Positions 1 to 8,456 are shown, counted from the stretch's first letter. The stretch: DNA of 64,000 bases from Caballeronia calidae (GCF_900044055.2 NZ_FCOX02000005.1:62001-126000), one strand, 5' to 3'. The notes: generated by a model not told the origin, from the sequence alone. Numbers and translations are program-made.

Positions 1-1
1 C

Positions 2-232
2 ACCGGCACGCACGAACACAACCAGGCGCTGTCCGAGGCCCGCGCACGGACGGTCGCGAGTGCGCTGGAACAGCGCGGCATCGCCGCTTCGCGCGTCACT
101 ACCGAGGGCTTTTCTTCCGATCGTCCAACGGCCAGCAACGATACGCCGGCGGGACAGGCGAAGAACCGCCGCACCGAGATCGTCGTGGTCGGCGAATCGC
201 TCGATACCATCATGGGCAAGGCAAAGCGCTGA
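2..232 (+). CDS. OmpA-family protein, C-terminal fragment
   Basis: This is the last 76 residues of a protein whose start lies before the window. The visible part is the second half of an OmpA-like peptidoglycan-binding domain: a helix with alternating Ala/Arg, the segment GIAASRVTTEGF, then the conserved NRRTEIVV strand in which the Arg binds diaminopimelate in this family. The protein would sit in the outer membrane or periplasm and anchor it to the cell wall. Whether the missing N-terminus is a lipoprotein signal or a barrel cannot be seen. Confidence 0.85.
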   Translation, partial: TGTHEHNQALSEARARTVASALEQRGIAASRVTTEGFSSDRPTASNDTPAGQAKNRRTEIVVVGESLDTIMGKAKR

Positions 233-426
233 CGCGCGTCGTTCCTCCGGGCACGTTCGTCGAAGCCCGCGGACGTGCCATGCCAGGCCGCGACATGATC
301 GGCCGGGCGCACCCGCTATATCCGACCATACATCCCGCCCTATATATACGATAAGAATGTTTTGCTTTCGTGGATGCTTTTTCTGCCGCAACATGAAGTG
401 GTTCTGAAAAGCACATGGAGCGAGAC

Positions 427-1878
427 ATGGACAGCACGACGGATCTGAAGCGCTACGAATTGCTGATCAACGGCGAGTTCGTTCCACCGAGCGGCGGCGA
501 TTACTCCACGAACCTCGACCCGGCGACCGAGAACCCGATCGCTCGCGTGGCGCAGGGCACCTCTGCCGACGTGGACCGCGCCGTGCTGGCGGCGCGCGCC
601 GCGCTCAAGCCGTGGAACGCGATCCGGGCCGCCGAGCGCGGCCGCATCCTGATGAAGCTCGGCGAGCTGCTGCGCGAAAATCAGGAAGAACTCGCGGCGC
701 TCGAAAGCCTCGACGCGGGCAAGCCGATCGCCGGCGTGCAGCGCCAGGACGTGCCCGCTGCCATCGATACGCTCACGTACTACGCCGGCTGGTGCGACAA
801 GATCAACGGCCAGGTCGTGCCCGCGCGCCCCGACGCGCTCACTTATACGGTGCGCGAGCCGGTCGGCGTCGTCGCGGCGATCGTGCCGTGGAACTTCCCG
901 TTGATGATCGGCGTGTGGAAGATCGCGCCCGCGCTCGCGTGCGGCTGCACGCTGATCGTGAAACCCGCCGAAATCACGCCGCTCTCCGCACTGATGATCG
1001 GACGGCTCGCGCTCGAGGCGGGCGTGCCGCCCGGCGTGCTCAATATCGTGACGGGCAAGGGCTCGGTCGTCGGGGATTCGCTCGTCGCGCATCCGGGCGT
1101 CGACAAGGTGACGTTTACCGGTTCGCCGTCGGTCGGGCGCGGCATCCTGCAGGGCGCGGCGGGCAACTTCAAGCGCGTCACGCTGGAGCTCGGCGGCAAG
1201 TCGGCCAACGTGATTTTCGCGGACGCGAACGTCGATAGCGCAGTGCGTGCGGCCGCCTCCGGCATCTTCTTCAACGCGGGACAGGTCTGCTCGGCGGGCT
1301 CGCGCATTCTCGCCCAGCGCGCGGTCTACGACGAAGTGGTCGAACGTCTCGCCGAGCGCGCGCAGACGATCAAGCTCGGCGATCCGTCGAAGCGCGAGAC
1401 CAACATGGGCCCGCTCATCTCCGCCAAGCAGATGAAGAGCGTGCTGGATTACGTGGATATCGGCAAGGGCGAGGGCGCATCGCTCGTCACGGGCGGCAGG
1501 CGTTCGGGCGAGCGCGGTTATTTCGTCGAACCGACGGTATTCGCGAAGGTCGAGCACGAGATGCGCATCTCGCAGGAAGAGATTTTCGGGCCGGTCGCGA
1601 GCGTGATTCCCTTCGACGATGAAGCCGACGCCCTGCGCATCGCCAACGGCACCGCATACAGCCTTGCGGCGGGCGTGTGGAGCGCGGATATCGGCCGCGT
1701 GCATCGCATGGCCGCGGAACTGAAGGCGGGCACGGTCTGGGTGAATACCTACGGCTTCACGGATGTGCGTCTTCCGTGGGGCGGCGGAGGCGATTCAGGC
1801 TTCGGCCGCGAACATGGCGATGTCGCCATCGAAAACTTCACCGAGCCGAAGGCGGTGTGGGTCGCACTGACGCCCTGA
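427..1878 (+). CDS. NAD(P)-dependent aldehyde dehydrogenase
   Basis: A full-length aldehyde dehydrogenase of the class that oxidises aldehydes to carboxylic acids in the cytoplasm. The active-site Glu lies in LELGG (about residue 255) and the catalytic Cys in GQVCSAGSR (about residue 288); the cofactor segment PWNFP is also present. An ATG lies at 415, but the GGAG of the ribosome site at 417-420 is correctly spaced only for the ATG at 427, which I prefer. The gene stands alone, followed by a hairpin. The substrate cannot be told from sequence; relatives act on betaine aldehyde, phenylacetaldehyde or similar compounds. It lies beside the oxalate island, but no shared operator is obvious upstream. 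Confidence 0.9.
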   Translation: MDSTTDLKRYELLINGEFVPPSGGDYSTNLDPATENPIARVAQGTSADVDRAVLAARAALKPWNAIRAAERGRILMKLGELLRENQEELAALESLDAGKPIAGVQRQDVPAAIDTLTYYAGWCDKINGQVVPARPDALTYTVREPVGVVAAIVPWNFPLMIGVWKIAPALACGCTLIVKPAEITPLSALMIGRLALEAGVPPGVLNIVTGKGSVVGDSLVAHPGVDKVTFTGSPSVGRGILQGAAGNFKRVTLELGGKSANVIFADANVDSAVRAAASGIFFNAGQVCSAGSRILAQRAVYDEVVERLAERAQTIKLGDPSKRETNMGPLISAKQMKSVLDYVDIGKGEGASLVTGGRRSGERGYFVEPTVFAKVEHEMRISQEEIFGPVASVIPFDDEADALRIANGTAYSLAAGVWSADIGRVHRMAAELKAGTVWVNTYGFTDVRLPWGGGGDSGFGREHGDVAIENFTEPKAVWVALTP

Positions 1879-1924
1879 CATCGAGGGGCCGCGGGCAGCC
1901 GCGGCGACTTTGATGAACGCAAAA

Positions 1925-1951
1925 GGGCGGCCCGGATTTCCCGGACCGCCC
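1925..1951 (-). terminator. Hairpin terminator between convergent genes
   Basis: An 11-base inverted repeat (1925-1935 with 1941-1951, one mismatch) with a five-base loop. Read on the minus strand it is followed by four T, so it best terminates the minus-strand gene at 1972-2310, but it can also stop transcripts from the aldehyde dehydrogenase gene. Confidence 0.7.
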
Positions 1952-1971
1952 GCATCAATGATAGAGACGCT

Positions 1972-2310
1972 TCAGACGCGTGCCGTTTCCTGGTTGCGCG
2001 CCCGCCAAAGCCGCGCCCGCTGCGTGCTGTCTTCGTACTGAACCGTGTTTTGCCGGCACGCTTCGATCGTCGAGTTCTTCCGTTCGACGATTGCCTGGCA
2101 AAGAAACTCCGCGCTGTACGCCTTCAACAGATGCGGGCAGTGCGATTCGATGTACTGCGCGATTTTCCCGTAGTCGCTATCCGCCGACGCAAGCGAGCGC
2201 CAGGTTTGCGCGTCCCAACGGAACATCAGATCGAGTTCTTCGAAAGCGGTATTGAATGCGCAGACTTGTGCCTGAACTTCGCGGTCATCGCCGTGCGTTG
2301 CGTGGATCAT
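1972..2310 (-). CDS. Small conserved hypothetical protein
   Basis: A 112-residue soluble protein with no signal peptide or membrane segment. It carries several Cys residues (CAFN, SHCPHL, FLCQA, EACRQ) and a central run rich in aromatic residues (LMFRWDAQTW). A clear AGGAG ribosome site stands before the ATG at 2310, and codon use matches the neighbours, so I take it as a real gene. I do not recognise the family. It lies between an aldehyde dehydrogenase and a LysR regulator, with no evident functional link. Confidence 0.6.
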   Translation of the reverse strand: MIHATHGDDREVQAQVCAFNTAFEELDLMFRWDAQTWRSLASADSDYGKIAQYIESHCPHLLKAYSAEFLCQAIVERKNSTIEACRQNTVQYEDSTQRARLWRARNQETARV

Positions 2311-2407
2311 GATCGTCTCCTGTATGGCCGTGGGGCATGACTGCAGGATAGGAAAGCTGATCCATATACGACAGTTAAACTTTTTTCGCTTATTTATTCA
2401 GAAAGCG

Positions 2408-3355
2408 TTATGTATTCGGCTTGCCGGTTTTCGCGACGATCTGTGTAATCGCCTCGATCTGCGCCGCGCCTTCCTCGATCAGGAACTGCTTGAACGCGAG
2501 CGCCACCGGCGGGAGCCGCTTGTTGTTCCGATGCACGACGAACCAGTTGAGCATCACGGGAAAACCCTCGATGTCGAGCACGGCGAGCTTGCCGACCTGC
2601 AACTCCATGCTGATCGTGTGCGCGGACAGAAAGCTCAGACCCATGCCGGCGATGACCGCCTGCTTGATCGTTTCCGTGCTGGTGATTTCCATCGCGACGT
2701 TGAGATTCGACAGGCGTCCGGCAAAACCCTCCTCCATCGAATTCCAGGTATCGGAGCCGCGCTCGCGGACGATGAACGGCTCGTCGGCCAACGCTTCGAG
2801 CGGAACGTTCTTGCGCCCGACGAGCGGATGGTCCGGCGGCGCGACGATCACGTACGGATGAGGCGCGAAGGAGACATTGACGGTGTCCATGTCGCGCGGC
2901 GGCCGCACCATCACGGCGAGGTCGGTCAGGTTATCGGAAAGCTGATGTAGCAATTCCTCGCGGTTATGCACGGCGAGGTTGAGCCTTACATCGGTATTAC
3001 GCTGCGTGAATGCTGCAAGGAGACGGGGAAAGAAATAGTCGCCCGCGCTGATCACCGCGACATTGAGCGTTCCGCCCGAGATGCCCTTGAGGCGTGCCAT
3101 GGCGTCGTCCGCTTCGCGGAACTGCTCGAGGATCGCACGGCTGTAATGGAGCATTTCATTTCCGGCCGGAGTGAGGTAGATTCTTTTGCCCAATTGCTCG
3201 AATAGAGGCAAGCCGGCATGTTCCTCCAGCTGTTTCACCTGCGTCGAGACCGCGGGTTGCGTGAGGTAAAGCTCCTCGGCGGCGCGGGAAAAACTCAGTC
3301 GCCGGGCCACGGTTTCGAAGATCTTCAATTGACGCAGGGTGGCGTTGCGCAGCAC
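2408..3355 (-). CDS. LysR-family regulator, CbbR-like
   Basis: A 315-residue LysR-type transcription factor. The N-terminal winged helix (residues 5-65) contains FSRAAEELYLTQPAVSTQ and FEQLGKRIYLTPAG, which closely resemble CbbR, the regulator of Calvin-cycle and related C1 genes. The rest is the substrate-binding-like effector domain. Translation starts at a GTG at 3355 after a GAAGGA-type ribosome site. No cbb genes are in the window; the nearest divergent target is the oxlT-type transporter at 3832. Oxalate and formate growth generate CO2 and formate, so a CbbR-like factor here is plausible, but the target is inferred from position only. Confidence 0.85.
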   Translation of the reverse strand: MLRNATLRQLKIFETVARRLSFSRAAEELYLTQPAVSTQVKQLEEHAGLPLFEQLGKRIYLTPAGNEMLHYSRAILEQFREADDAMARLKGISGGTLNVAVISAGDYFFPRLLAAFTQRNTDVRLNLAVHNREELLHQLSDNLTDLAVMVRPPRDMDTVNVSFAPHPYVIVAPPDHPLVGRKNVPLEALADEPFIVRERGSDTWNSMEEGFAGRLSNLNVAMEITSTETIKQAVIAGMGLSFLSAHTISMELQVGKLAVLDIEGFPVMLNWFVVHRNNKRLPPVALAFKQFLIEEGAAQIEAITQIVAKTGKPNT

Positions 3356-3831
3356 GGCGATCCTTCATCCATTAACGATAGCTAATTTATACAATAATTT
3401 TTTCTAACTTTCCTTAATCGTTTTTCTCCTCCACGATGCTTTCACGTCCGCGTTTGTTGTAAGGCGGACGACGGCGGATAGCACGAACGACCATGCTGGA
3501 CCCCGAGCATGAGCCGGCTTTCCGCGTGGCATTTCGAGCATCACCCCGCAGCACACGAAGCCTGCAAAGGCCGATCAACCTTCCGGACTCTATTGGGAAT
3601 CGCTTGACATGATTCGTCGATCGCCTGACGCGGATGTATGCCGGATGTGCGAATCGATCGCCCGCTTCCACCCGCGCGACCAGCGCGCCAAGCACGACAA
3701 GCGGCCGCACGCCCATGCCGCCTGGACCGAGCATTTTCCCTGACCGACCGCTCGCCGCCGACGCACCGCGCCGGTTTCTCGCAGTACCTCAAGCGCCGTA
3801 CGAGCGCTAAGAACACATAACGGAGACAGAC
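3356..3831. other. Divergent intergenic region, LysR regulator to antiporter
   Basis: No convincing gene. The first 65 bases next to the LysR gene are markedly AT-rich and include TTA at 3372-3374 and TAA at 3383-3385 separated by eight bases, which fits the loose TNA-N7/8-TNA pattern described for CbbR boxes. The rest is ordinary GC-rich sequence. A GGAGA ribosome site stands just before the antiporter ATG. The length suggests a long leader or several binding sites. Confidence 0.4.
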
Positions 3832-5181
3832 ATGGCAAGCGCAGACACGGTTGTGTCCGGGCATTCGCACGGGCGTCATCACAACAGATGGATTCAGCTG
3901 GCGGTGGGCATCCTATGCATGGGACTCGTCGCCAACCTGCAGTACGCATGGACGCTATTCGTCGTTCCAATGGATGCGAAACACCATTGGGGGCAGGCGG
4001 CGATTCAAACGGCCTTTACCATCTTCATCGTCACTGAAACATGGCTCGTGCCCGTCGAGGGCTGGCTCGTCGATAAATTCGGGCCGAGGCCGGTCGTGAT
4101 CGGCGGTTCGATCTGCGCGGCGATCGGCTGGGTCATCGATGCCCACGCGACCAGCCTCATGCATCTCTACATCGCGGCGGTGATCGCGGGTATCGGCGCG
4201 GGCTGCGTGTACGGCACGTGCGTCGGCACGGCGCTGAAGTGGTTCCCGGACAAGCGCGGTCTCGCGGCCGGTCTGACGGCGGCGGGCTTCGGCGCGGGCG
4301 CGGCGGTCACGGTCATTCCGATCTCCAACATGATCCAGAGCTCCGGCTACGAGCACGCGTTCATGTTCTTCGGCATTCTGCAGGGCGTATGCATCTTCGT
4401 GCTGGCGCTGCTGCTCGTGCGTCCGAATCCGCCGAAGGACATCGTGCCGGCCAAGCGCATCGTGGCGACGAAGATCGACTACACGACCGGACAGATGGTG
4501 CGCTCGCCGCTCTTCTGGGTGCTGTATCTGATGTTCGTGTTCGTCGCGGCGGGCGGCGTGATCGCGACCGCGCAGTTCGGACCGATCGCCAAGGAGTACG
4601 GTTTCGCGAAGATGCCGGTGAACATTCTGGGCGTGACGCTGCCGCTGCTCGCGATGACGCTCTCCATCGACAACCTGTGCAACGGCTTCACGCGTCCGCT
4701 GTGCGGCTTCATCTCCGACAAGATCGGCCGCGAGAACACGATGTTCATCATCTTTCTCGGTGAAGGCGTGGCCTTGCTCGGGCTGATGGAGTTCGGCCAC
4801 AACCCGTATCTCTTCATGCTGTTCGCGGCGATGACGTTCCTCTGCTGGGGCGAGATCTTCTCGATCTTCCCGGCGACCTGCGCCGACACCTTCGGCAGCA
4901 AGTACGCCGCCGCCAACGCCGGCACGCTGTACACGGCGAAGGGCACGGCGTCGATGCTGGTGCCGCTCGCCTCGGTGCTCGCGTCGATCGGTTCGTGGAA
5001 CGCGGTGTTCATCGCGACCGCGATCACGTCGATCGCGGCGGGCCTGTGCGCGAAGTTCGTCCTCGCACCGATGCGCAAGCGCTGGATCGAGAACACGGTG
5101 GCCGAGACGTCCGCCGAGTCGTCGTCGGCGAACGCGTCGTTCCAGGCGGGTTGGGACGCATCGCGCAACACGGTGCAGTAA
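3832..5181 (+). CDS. oxlT: Oxalate/formate antiporter, OxlT type (MFS)
   Basis: A 449-residue, 12-helix major-facilitator protein of the oxalate:formate antiporter family, placed in the inner membrane. It follows Oxalobacter OxlT closely in motif order: NLQYAWTL in helix 1, QTAFT in helix 2, KWFPDKRGLAAG in helix 5, TRPLCGFISDKIGR in helix 8 and YTAKGTAS in helix 11. The two charged residues that bind oxalate in OxlT, Arg272 and Lys355, have counterparts at Arg288 and Lys370. A LysR gene follows after 11 bases on the same strand, and oxalate-enzyme genes lie downstream. Family members can carry other small dicarboxylates, so oxalate is the best but not the only candidate. Confidence 0.85.
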   Translation: MASADTVVSGHSHGRHHNRWIQLAVGILCMGLVANLQYAWTLFVVPMDAKHHWGQAAIQTAFTIFIVTETWLVPVEGWLVDKFGPRPVVIGGSICAAIGWVIDAHATSLMHLYIAAVIAGIGAGCVYGTCVGTALKWFPDKRGLAAGLTAAGFGAGAAVTVIPISNMIQSSGYEHAFMFFGILQGVCIFVLALLLVRPNPPKDIVPAKRIVATKIDYTTGQMVRSPLFWVLYLMFVFVAAGGVIATAQFGPIAKEYGFAKMPVNILGVTLPLLAMTLSIDNLCNGFTRPLCGFISDKIGRENTMFIIFLGEGVALLGLMEFGHNPYLFMLFAAMTFLCWGEIFSIFPATCADTFGSKYAAANAGTLYTAKGTASMLVPLASVLASIGSWNAVFIATAITSIAAGLCAKFVLAPMRKRWIENTVAETSAESSSANASFQAGWDASRNTVQ

Positions 5182-5192
5182 GGAAGCACGGC

Positions 5193-6149
5193 ATGCGCGA
5201 TCAACCGAACAGGAACGCGCATGCCGCGCCGTCACTCAGCGTATCGCTGCATCAGTTGAGGCTGTTCGTCACCCTCGCGCGGCATCGCAGCTTCACGCGC
5301 GCGGGCGACGAATTCGGCATCACGCAATCGGCGGTCAGCCGCAGCATCCGCGAGCTCGAAGACGAAATCGCGCTGCGGCTCTTCGATCGCACCACGCGTC
5401 AGGTCGCGCTCACCGAAACCGGCCGCAAGCTGCTCGCGCGCATCGCGCCGCTCGTCGAGGAACTGGAGGCGACGCTCCGGCCGCGTGCGCAGGAGGGCGG
5501 CGAGCCCGGCGTCGTGAATCTCGCGAGCAGTTGCGGGCTCACGGCGAGCGTGCTGCCGGCGCTGCTCGCGTCCTGCCACGAACGCCTTCCGGATATCACC
5601 GTCGTCGTGATGGACCGGCCGCAGAACGCGGTGCTGCAGCTCGTGCGCTCGGGCGAGGCCGAACTGGGCGTCGTCGCGGCGCCGGCCAATCTCGACGAAC
5701 TCGCCGCCGAGCCGCTTTTCGCCGACGGACTCGCGGCGGTCGTCGGCGCGTCGCATCGATTGAACGCGGCGGCGCGCATCGACTGGCAGCAGTTGCGCGG
5801 CACACCGCTCCTCCTTCTCGATGACGACACCGGGAGCCTCGGCGCCATCGAAGCCGCGCTCGCGCTCCACGGCGTGACCGGCGCCGTGCGTCAAAGACTC
5901 ACGCAGCCGGCGGCGGTCGCGCGCATGGCCGAAGCGGGGCTCGGCGTCGGCATCCTGCCGATGCACGCGCGCGCCACATGCGACAACGCGCGGACGCGTT
6001 TCATCCCGCTCGTGCCGGACGCCCTGCGCACGATCATGCTCGTGCGGCGCAAGAGCCGCGCGTTGCGCGCCAGCGCGGCCAGCGTCTGGTCACACGTCAT
6101 CGCGGCCTCGTCGCATACTCTCGTCACGAGCCAGGCCGTCGAGGCCTGA
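5193..6149 (+). CDS. LysR-family regulator beside oxlT
   Basis: A 318-residue LysR-type regulator. The winged helix (about residues 18-78) reads LHQLRLFVTLARHRSFTRAGDEFGITQSAVSRS, followed by an effector-binding domain. It starts 11 bases after the antiporter stop, preceded by AGGAAG, so it is probably cotranscribed with oxlT. The likely job is control of this transporter or of nearby acid-catabolism genes in response to a small carboxylate; the effector is not visible. A hairpin terminator follows the stop. Confidence 0.85.
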   Translation: MRDQPNRNAHAAPSLSVSLHQLRLFVTLARHRSFTRAGDEFGITQSAVSRSIRELEDEIALRLFDRTTRQVALTETGRKLLARIAPLVEELEATLRPRAQEGGEPGVVNLASSCGLTASVLPALLASCHERLPDITVVVMDRPQNAVLQLVRSGEAELGVVAAPANLDELAAEPLFADGLAAVVGASHRLNAAARIDWQQLRGTPLLLLDDDTGSLGAIEAALALHGVTGAVRQRLTQPAAVARMAEAGLGVGILPMHARATCDNARTRFIPLVPDALRTIMLVRRKSRALRASAASVWSHVIAASSHTLVTSQAVEA

Positions 6150-6174
6150 GCGACGCTTTCCCCATCCGCTCGCA

Positions 6175-6209
6175 AAAACCCGCAGCGCGGCGTCGCGCAT
6201 GCGGGTTTT
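6175..6209 (+). terminator. Rho-independent terminator after LysR gene
   Basis: A 10-base perfect inverted repeat, 6175-6184 with 6200-6209, beginning with four A and ending with four T, 26 bases after the LysR stop. It separates the oxlT-lysR unit from the panE2 promoter. Confidence 0.8.
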
Positions 6210-6236
6210 CGCTCGTCCCGAAGCGCACGATTCGCC

Positions 6237-6265
6237 TTGTTCTTGCTCAATACGGAATGTAGTAT
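6237..6265 (+). promoter_or_regulatory. Sigma-70-like promoter of panE2
   Basis: TTGTTC at 6237-6242 and TAGTAT at 6260-6265 with 17 bases between, 48 bases before the reductase start codon. The GntR-type operator at 6264-6280 begins within the -10 box and covers the expected transcription start, which is the arrangement expected for repression. Confidence 0.55.
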
Positions 6266-6280
6266 CTTGTATATCAGAAA
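6264..6280 (+). promoter_or_regulatory. Island operator copy 1 (panE2)
   Basis: The 17-base word ATCTTGTATATCAGAAA has a TG-N5-CA core with an AT centre, as is common for GntR/FadR-class sites. The exact reverse complement recurs at 7352-7368 and a 14-of-16 match lies at 11657-11672. The GntR regulator at 7652 is the obvious candidate to bind it. Confidence 0.65.
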
Positions 6281-6312
6281 GCTTTAAAGCTACAACCCTC
6301 AGGAGACGAACC

Positions 6313-7326
6313 ATGAAAATCTGCGTGTACGGCGCCGGCGCGATCGGCGGCTATATGGGCGCACAACTGGCGCGAGCCGGTGCGGACGTCAGTTTCGTCG
6401 CGCGCGGTCCGCATCTTGCGGCCATGCAGGCGAACGGCGTCAAGCTGCGCATCGACGGCGAAGAGCACACCGTCAAGGTCCGCTGCACGAACAATCCCGC
6501 CGAGCTCGGCCCGCAGGATTACGTGATCATCGCGTTGAAAGCGCATTCGATTCCGGGCGTCGTCGACCTGATTCCGCCGCTGCTCGGCCCCGAGACGGCG
6601 ATCGTCACGGCCGTCAATGGCCTGCCTTACTGGTACTTCTACAAGCACGGCGGCGAGCTCGAAGGCACGAAACTGCAGAGCGTCGATCCGGGCGGACGGC
6701 AATGGGACGTGTTCGGGCCGGAGCGGGCGATCGGCTGCGTGCTGCTGCCGGCGGCGGAGATCGCGGAGCCGGGCGTCATCGAGCATCACTACGGCAAGAA
6801 ATTCCCGATCGGCGAGCCGAGCGGCGAGATCACGCCGCGTCTGCAGGCGCTGCACGACCTCATGGCGAAGGCGGACATGGAAGCGCCGATGCGCGACAAC
6901 ATCCGCGATGAAATCTGGCTGAAGCTCTGGGGCAATCTGTGCTTCAACCCGATCAGCGCGCTGACCGGCGCGACGCTGGACATCCTCACGAGCGATCCCG
7001 GCACGCGCGCGCTCTCGAAGGCGATGATGCTCGAGGCGAAGGCCATCGGCGACAAGATCGGCGTGAATTTCCGCGTCGACGTGGAGCGGCGCATCAACGG
7101 CGCGGGCGCGGTCGGTGCTCACAAGACCTCGATGCTGATGGACTGCGAAGCCGGACGGCCGATGGAAATCGATCCGCTGATGACCGTCGTGCAGGAAATC
7201 GGTCGCCTGGTGCACGTCGGCACGCCGATGCTCGATGCGGTTCTCGCATTGATCAAGCTGCGCGAGGGCGTAAATCAGGGCACGGCGAAGGCACTGCCGC
7301 TCCCGCAATCGCAAAAAGCGGCCTAA
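6313..7326 (+). CDS. panE2: PanE-like reductase, probable oxalyl-CoA reductase
   Basis: A 337-residue protein of the 2-dehydropantoate 2-reductase family. The Rossmann motif GAGAIGG is at residues 7-13, the catalytic Lys at 204 in IWLKLWGN, a conserved Asn at 212 and the C-terminal Glu at 285 in PMEID. AGGAG precedes the ATG at 6313. A family member, PanE2 of Methylobacterium extorquens, reduces oxalyl-CoA to glyoxylate with NADPH. Placement with an OxlT-type antiporter and Frc, under the same operator as frc, makes this role more likely than pantothenate synthesis. That assignment is inferred from context; classical ketopantoate reductase activity is the alternative. Confidence 0.75.
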   Translation: MKICVYGAGAIGGYMGAQLARAGADVSFVARGPHLAAMQANGVKLRIDGEEHTVKVRCTNNPAELGPQDYVIIALKAHSIPGVVDLIPPLLGPETAIVTAVNGLPYWYFYKHGGELEGTKLQSVDPGGRQWDVFGPERAIGCVLLPAAEIAEPGVIEHHYGKKFPIGEPSGEITPRLQALHDLMAKADMEAPMRDNIRDEIWLKLWGNLCFNPISALTGATLDILTSDPGTRALSKAMMLEAKAIGDKIGVNFRVDVERRINGAGAVGAHKTSMLMDCEAGRPMEIDPLMTVVQEIGRLVHVGTPMLDAVLALIKLREGVNQGTAKALPLPQSQKAA

Positions 7327-7351
7327 ACTGCAGACGAAGGGACCAGCGTTG

Positions 7352-7368
7352 TTTCTGATATACAAGAT
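7352..7368 (-). promoter_or_regulatory. Island operator copy 2 (gntR)
   Basis: TTTCTGATATACAAGAT is the exact reverse complement of the 17 bases at 6264-6280. It lies 26 bases after the panE2 stop and 11 bases before the -35 box of the promoter for the small frame and gntR, which suggests autoregulation of the regulator. Confidence 0.65.
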
Positions 7369-7378
7369 GCAAAATATG

Positions 7379-7407
7379 TTGCGCGCTGTTGCGATGCAGC
7401 ATATACT
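7379..7407 (+). promoter_or_regulatory. Promoter for small frame and gntR
   Basis: TTGCGC at 7379-7384 and TATACT at 7402-7407 are separated by 17 bases, 34 bases before the small frame at 7441. The operator lies just upstream. Confidence 0.45.
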
Positions 7408-7440
7408 GAGGGCTCTTGAGTGATTTAACTGGAGCCTGAG

Positions 7441-7662
7441 ATGAGCATCGCCCTGTTGGTTGTTGTCGGATTCGCGCTGGTTGCCGTGGGTGTGGGTGTT
7501 ACGTTTATGATTGCGTCGTCGGTGCCGCAGAGCATGCTGCAGCGCGCACAGGATCACGGTCGCTTCGCCGGTCTCGCGGCGGATGACCAGAACGGCGGTT
7601 CGGGCAAGCGTGTCGTCGCTAGCCGTCCGCACTTGGGAAATCAAGCCATCAATGCCATCTGA
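7441..7662 (+). CDS. Small membrane peptide overlapping gntR
   Basis: A 73-residue frame with GGAG seven bases before its ATG. Residues 3-27 are a hydrophobic stretch rich in Val, Ala and Gly, a likely single membrane helix; the remainder is polar. Its stop codon overlaps the first codons of gntR (ATG at 7652), and gntR has only a weak ribosome site of its own. It could be a genuine small membrane protein, or a leader whose translation feeds gntR by coupling. I recognise no family. Confidence 0.5.
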   Translation: MSIALLVVVGFALVAVGVGVTFMIASSVPQSMLQRAQDHGRFAGLAADDQNGGSGKRVVASRPHLGNQAINAI

Positions 7663-8395
7663 TACTCAATCCGTAGACCGGCCGGAAGTTCGCCCCGAAG
7701 TTCGTCAGCCCGGACTGACGCTTTCGCTGGAACCGATCAATGCCACGGTTTCGCTGCGCGATCAGGCGTACGCGAAACTGCGGCAGGCGATCGCCGAAGC
7801 GGACATCTACCGCTCGCGGGAAGAAATCCGTCTCGACGAGAAAGAGCTGACCGAAGCGCTCGGCGTCTCCCGCACGCCGATCCGCGAGGCCATGACGCTT
7901 CTCGAGCAGGAAGGCTTTCTGCGCACGGTGCCGCGGCGCGGCGTCTATATCTTGCGCAAGACCAAGCGCGAGATCGTCGAGATGATTCATATGTGGGCGG
8001 CGCTGGAGAGCATGGCGGCGCGGCTCGCGACGCAGCGCGCATCGGACGAGGAAATCGCCCAGTTGCGCCACATGTTCGACAACTTCCGCGATTCGACGCC
8101 CGCCGAGCATATCGACGAATATTCGGACGCGAATATCGCGTTCCATTCCGCGATCGTGCGCTTGTCGAAGTCGGAGATCATCTTCGAGACGATCAAGAAC
8201 ATCTTCGTGCACGTGCGCGCCATTCGTAAGATGACGATCTCGCAGAGCGACCGGGCGTCGCGCTCGATCGTCGATCACATGCGCATCATCGAGGCGCTGG
8301 AGCAGCGCGATACGGAGCTGGTCGAGCGGCTCGTGAAGCAGCATTCGCTCGATCTGGCGGCGTTCGTCGAGGCGAATTGCGACTTTCTGGATTGA
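7652..8395 (+). CDS. GntR-family regulator, FadR (FCD) class
   Basis: A 247-residue transcription factor. The winged helix (residues 35-100) contains LTEALGVSRTPIREAMTLLEQEGFL, followed by RRGVYI. The all-helical FCD effector domain fills residues 108-235 and typically binds a carboxylic acid and often a metal. The start at 7652 is chosen because an ATG overlaps the upstream stop codon and the helix-turn-helix is complete. Three copies of one operator flank promoters in this island, including its own, so it is the probable repressor of the oxalate genes. A strong terminator follows. Confidence 0.9.
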   Translation: MPSDTQSVDRPEVRPEVRQPGLTLSLEPINATVSLRDQAYAKLRQAIAEADIYRSREEIRLDEKELTEALGVSRTPIREAMTLLEQEGFLRTVPRRGVYILRKTKREIVEMIHMWAALESMAARLATQRASDEEIAQLRHMFDNFRDSTPAEHIDEYSDANIAFHSAIVRLSKSEIIFETIKNIFVHVRAIRKMTISQSDRASRSIVDHMRIIEALEQRDTELVERLVKQHSLDLAAFVEANCDFLD

Positions 8396-8416
8396 GTTTT
8401 ATCTGAGCAGGAAGAG

Positions 8417-8456
8417 AAAGAAGGGCCGCGCGGTGATTGCCGCGCGGCCCTTCTTT
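8417..8456. terminator. Bidirectional terminator, 17-base perfect stem
   Basis: 8417-8433 pairs perfectly with 8440-8456 around a six-base loop. The stem begins with three A and ends with three T, so it serves both strands. It ends gntR and the convergent gene at 8455-8820, whose stop codon lies on its edge. Confidence 0.9.

Noticed and set aside
340..1704. 454-codon open frame on the minus strand
   Set aside because: It is the antisense shadow of the aldehyde dehydrogenase, with Arg/Asp/Ala-rich sequence and no family motif.
3638..3820. 60-codon frame before oxlT
   Set aside because: No ribosome site and Arg/Pro-rich composition typical of non-coding GC-rich sequence.
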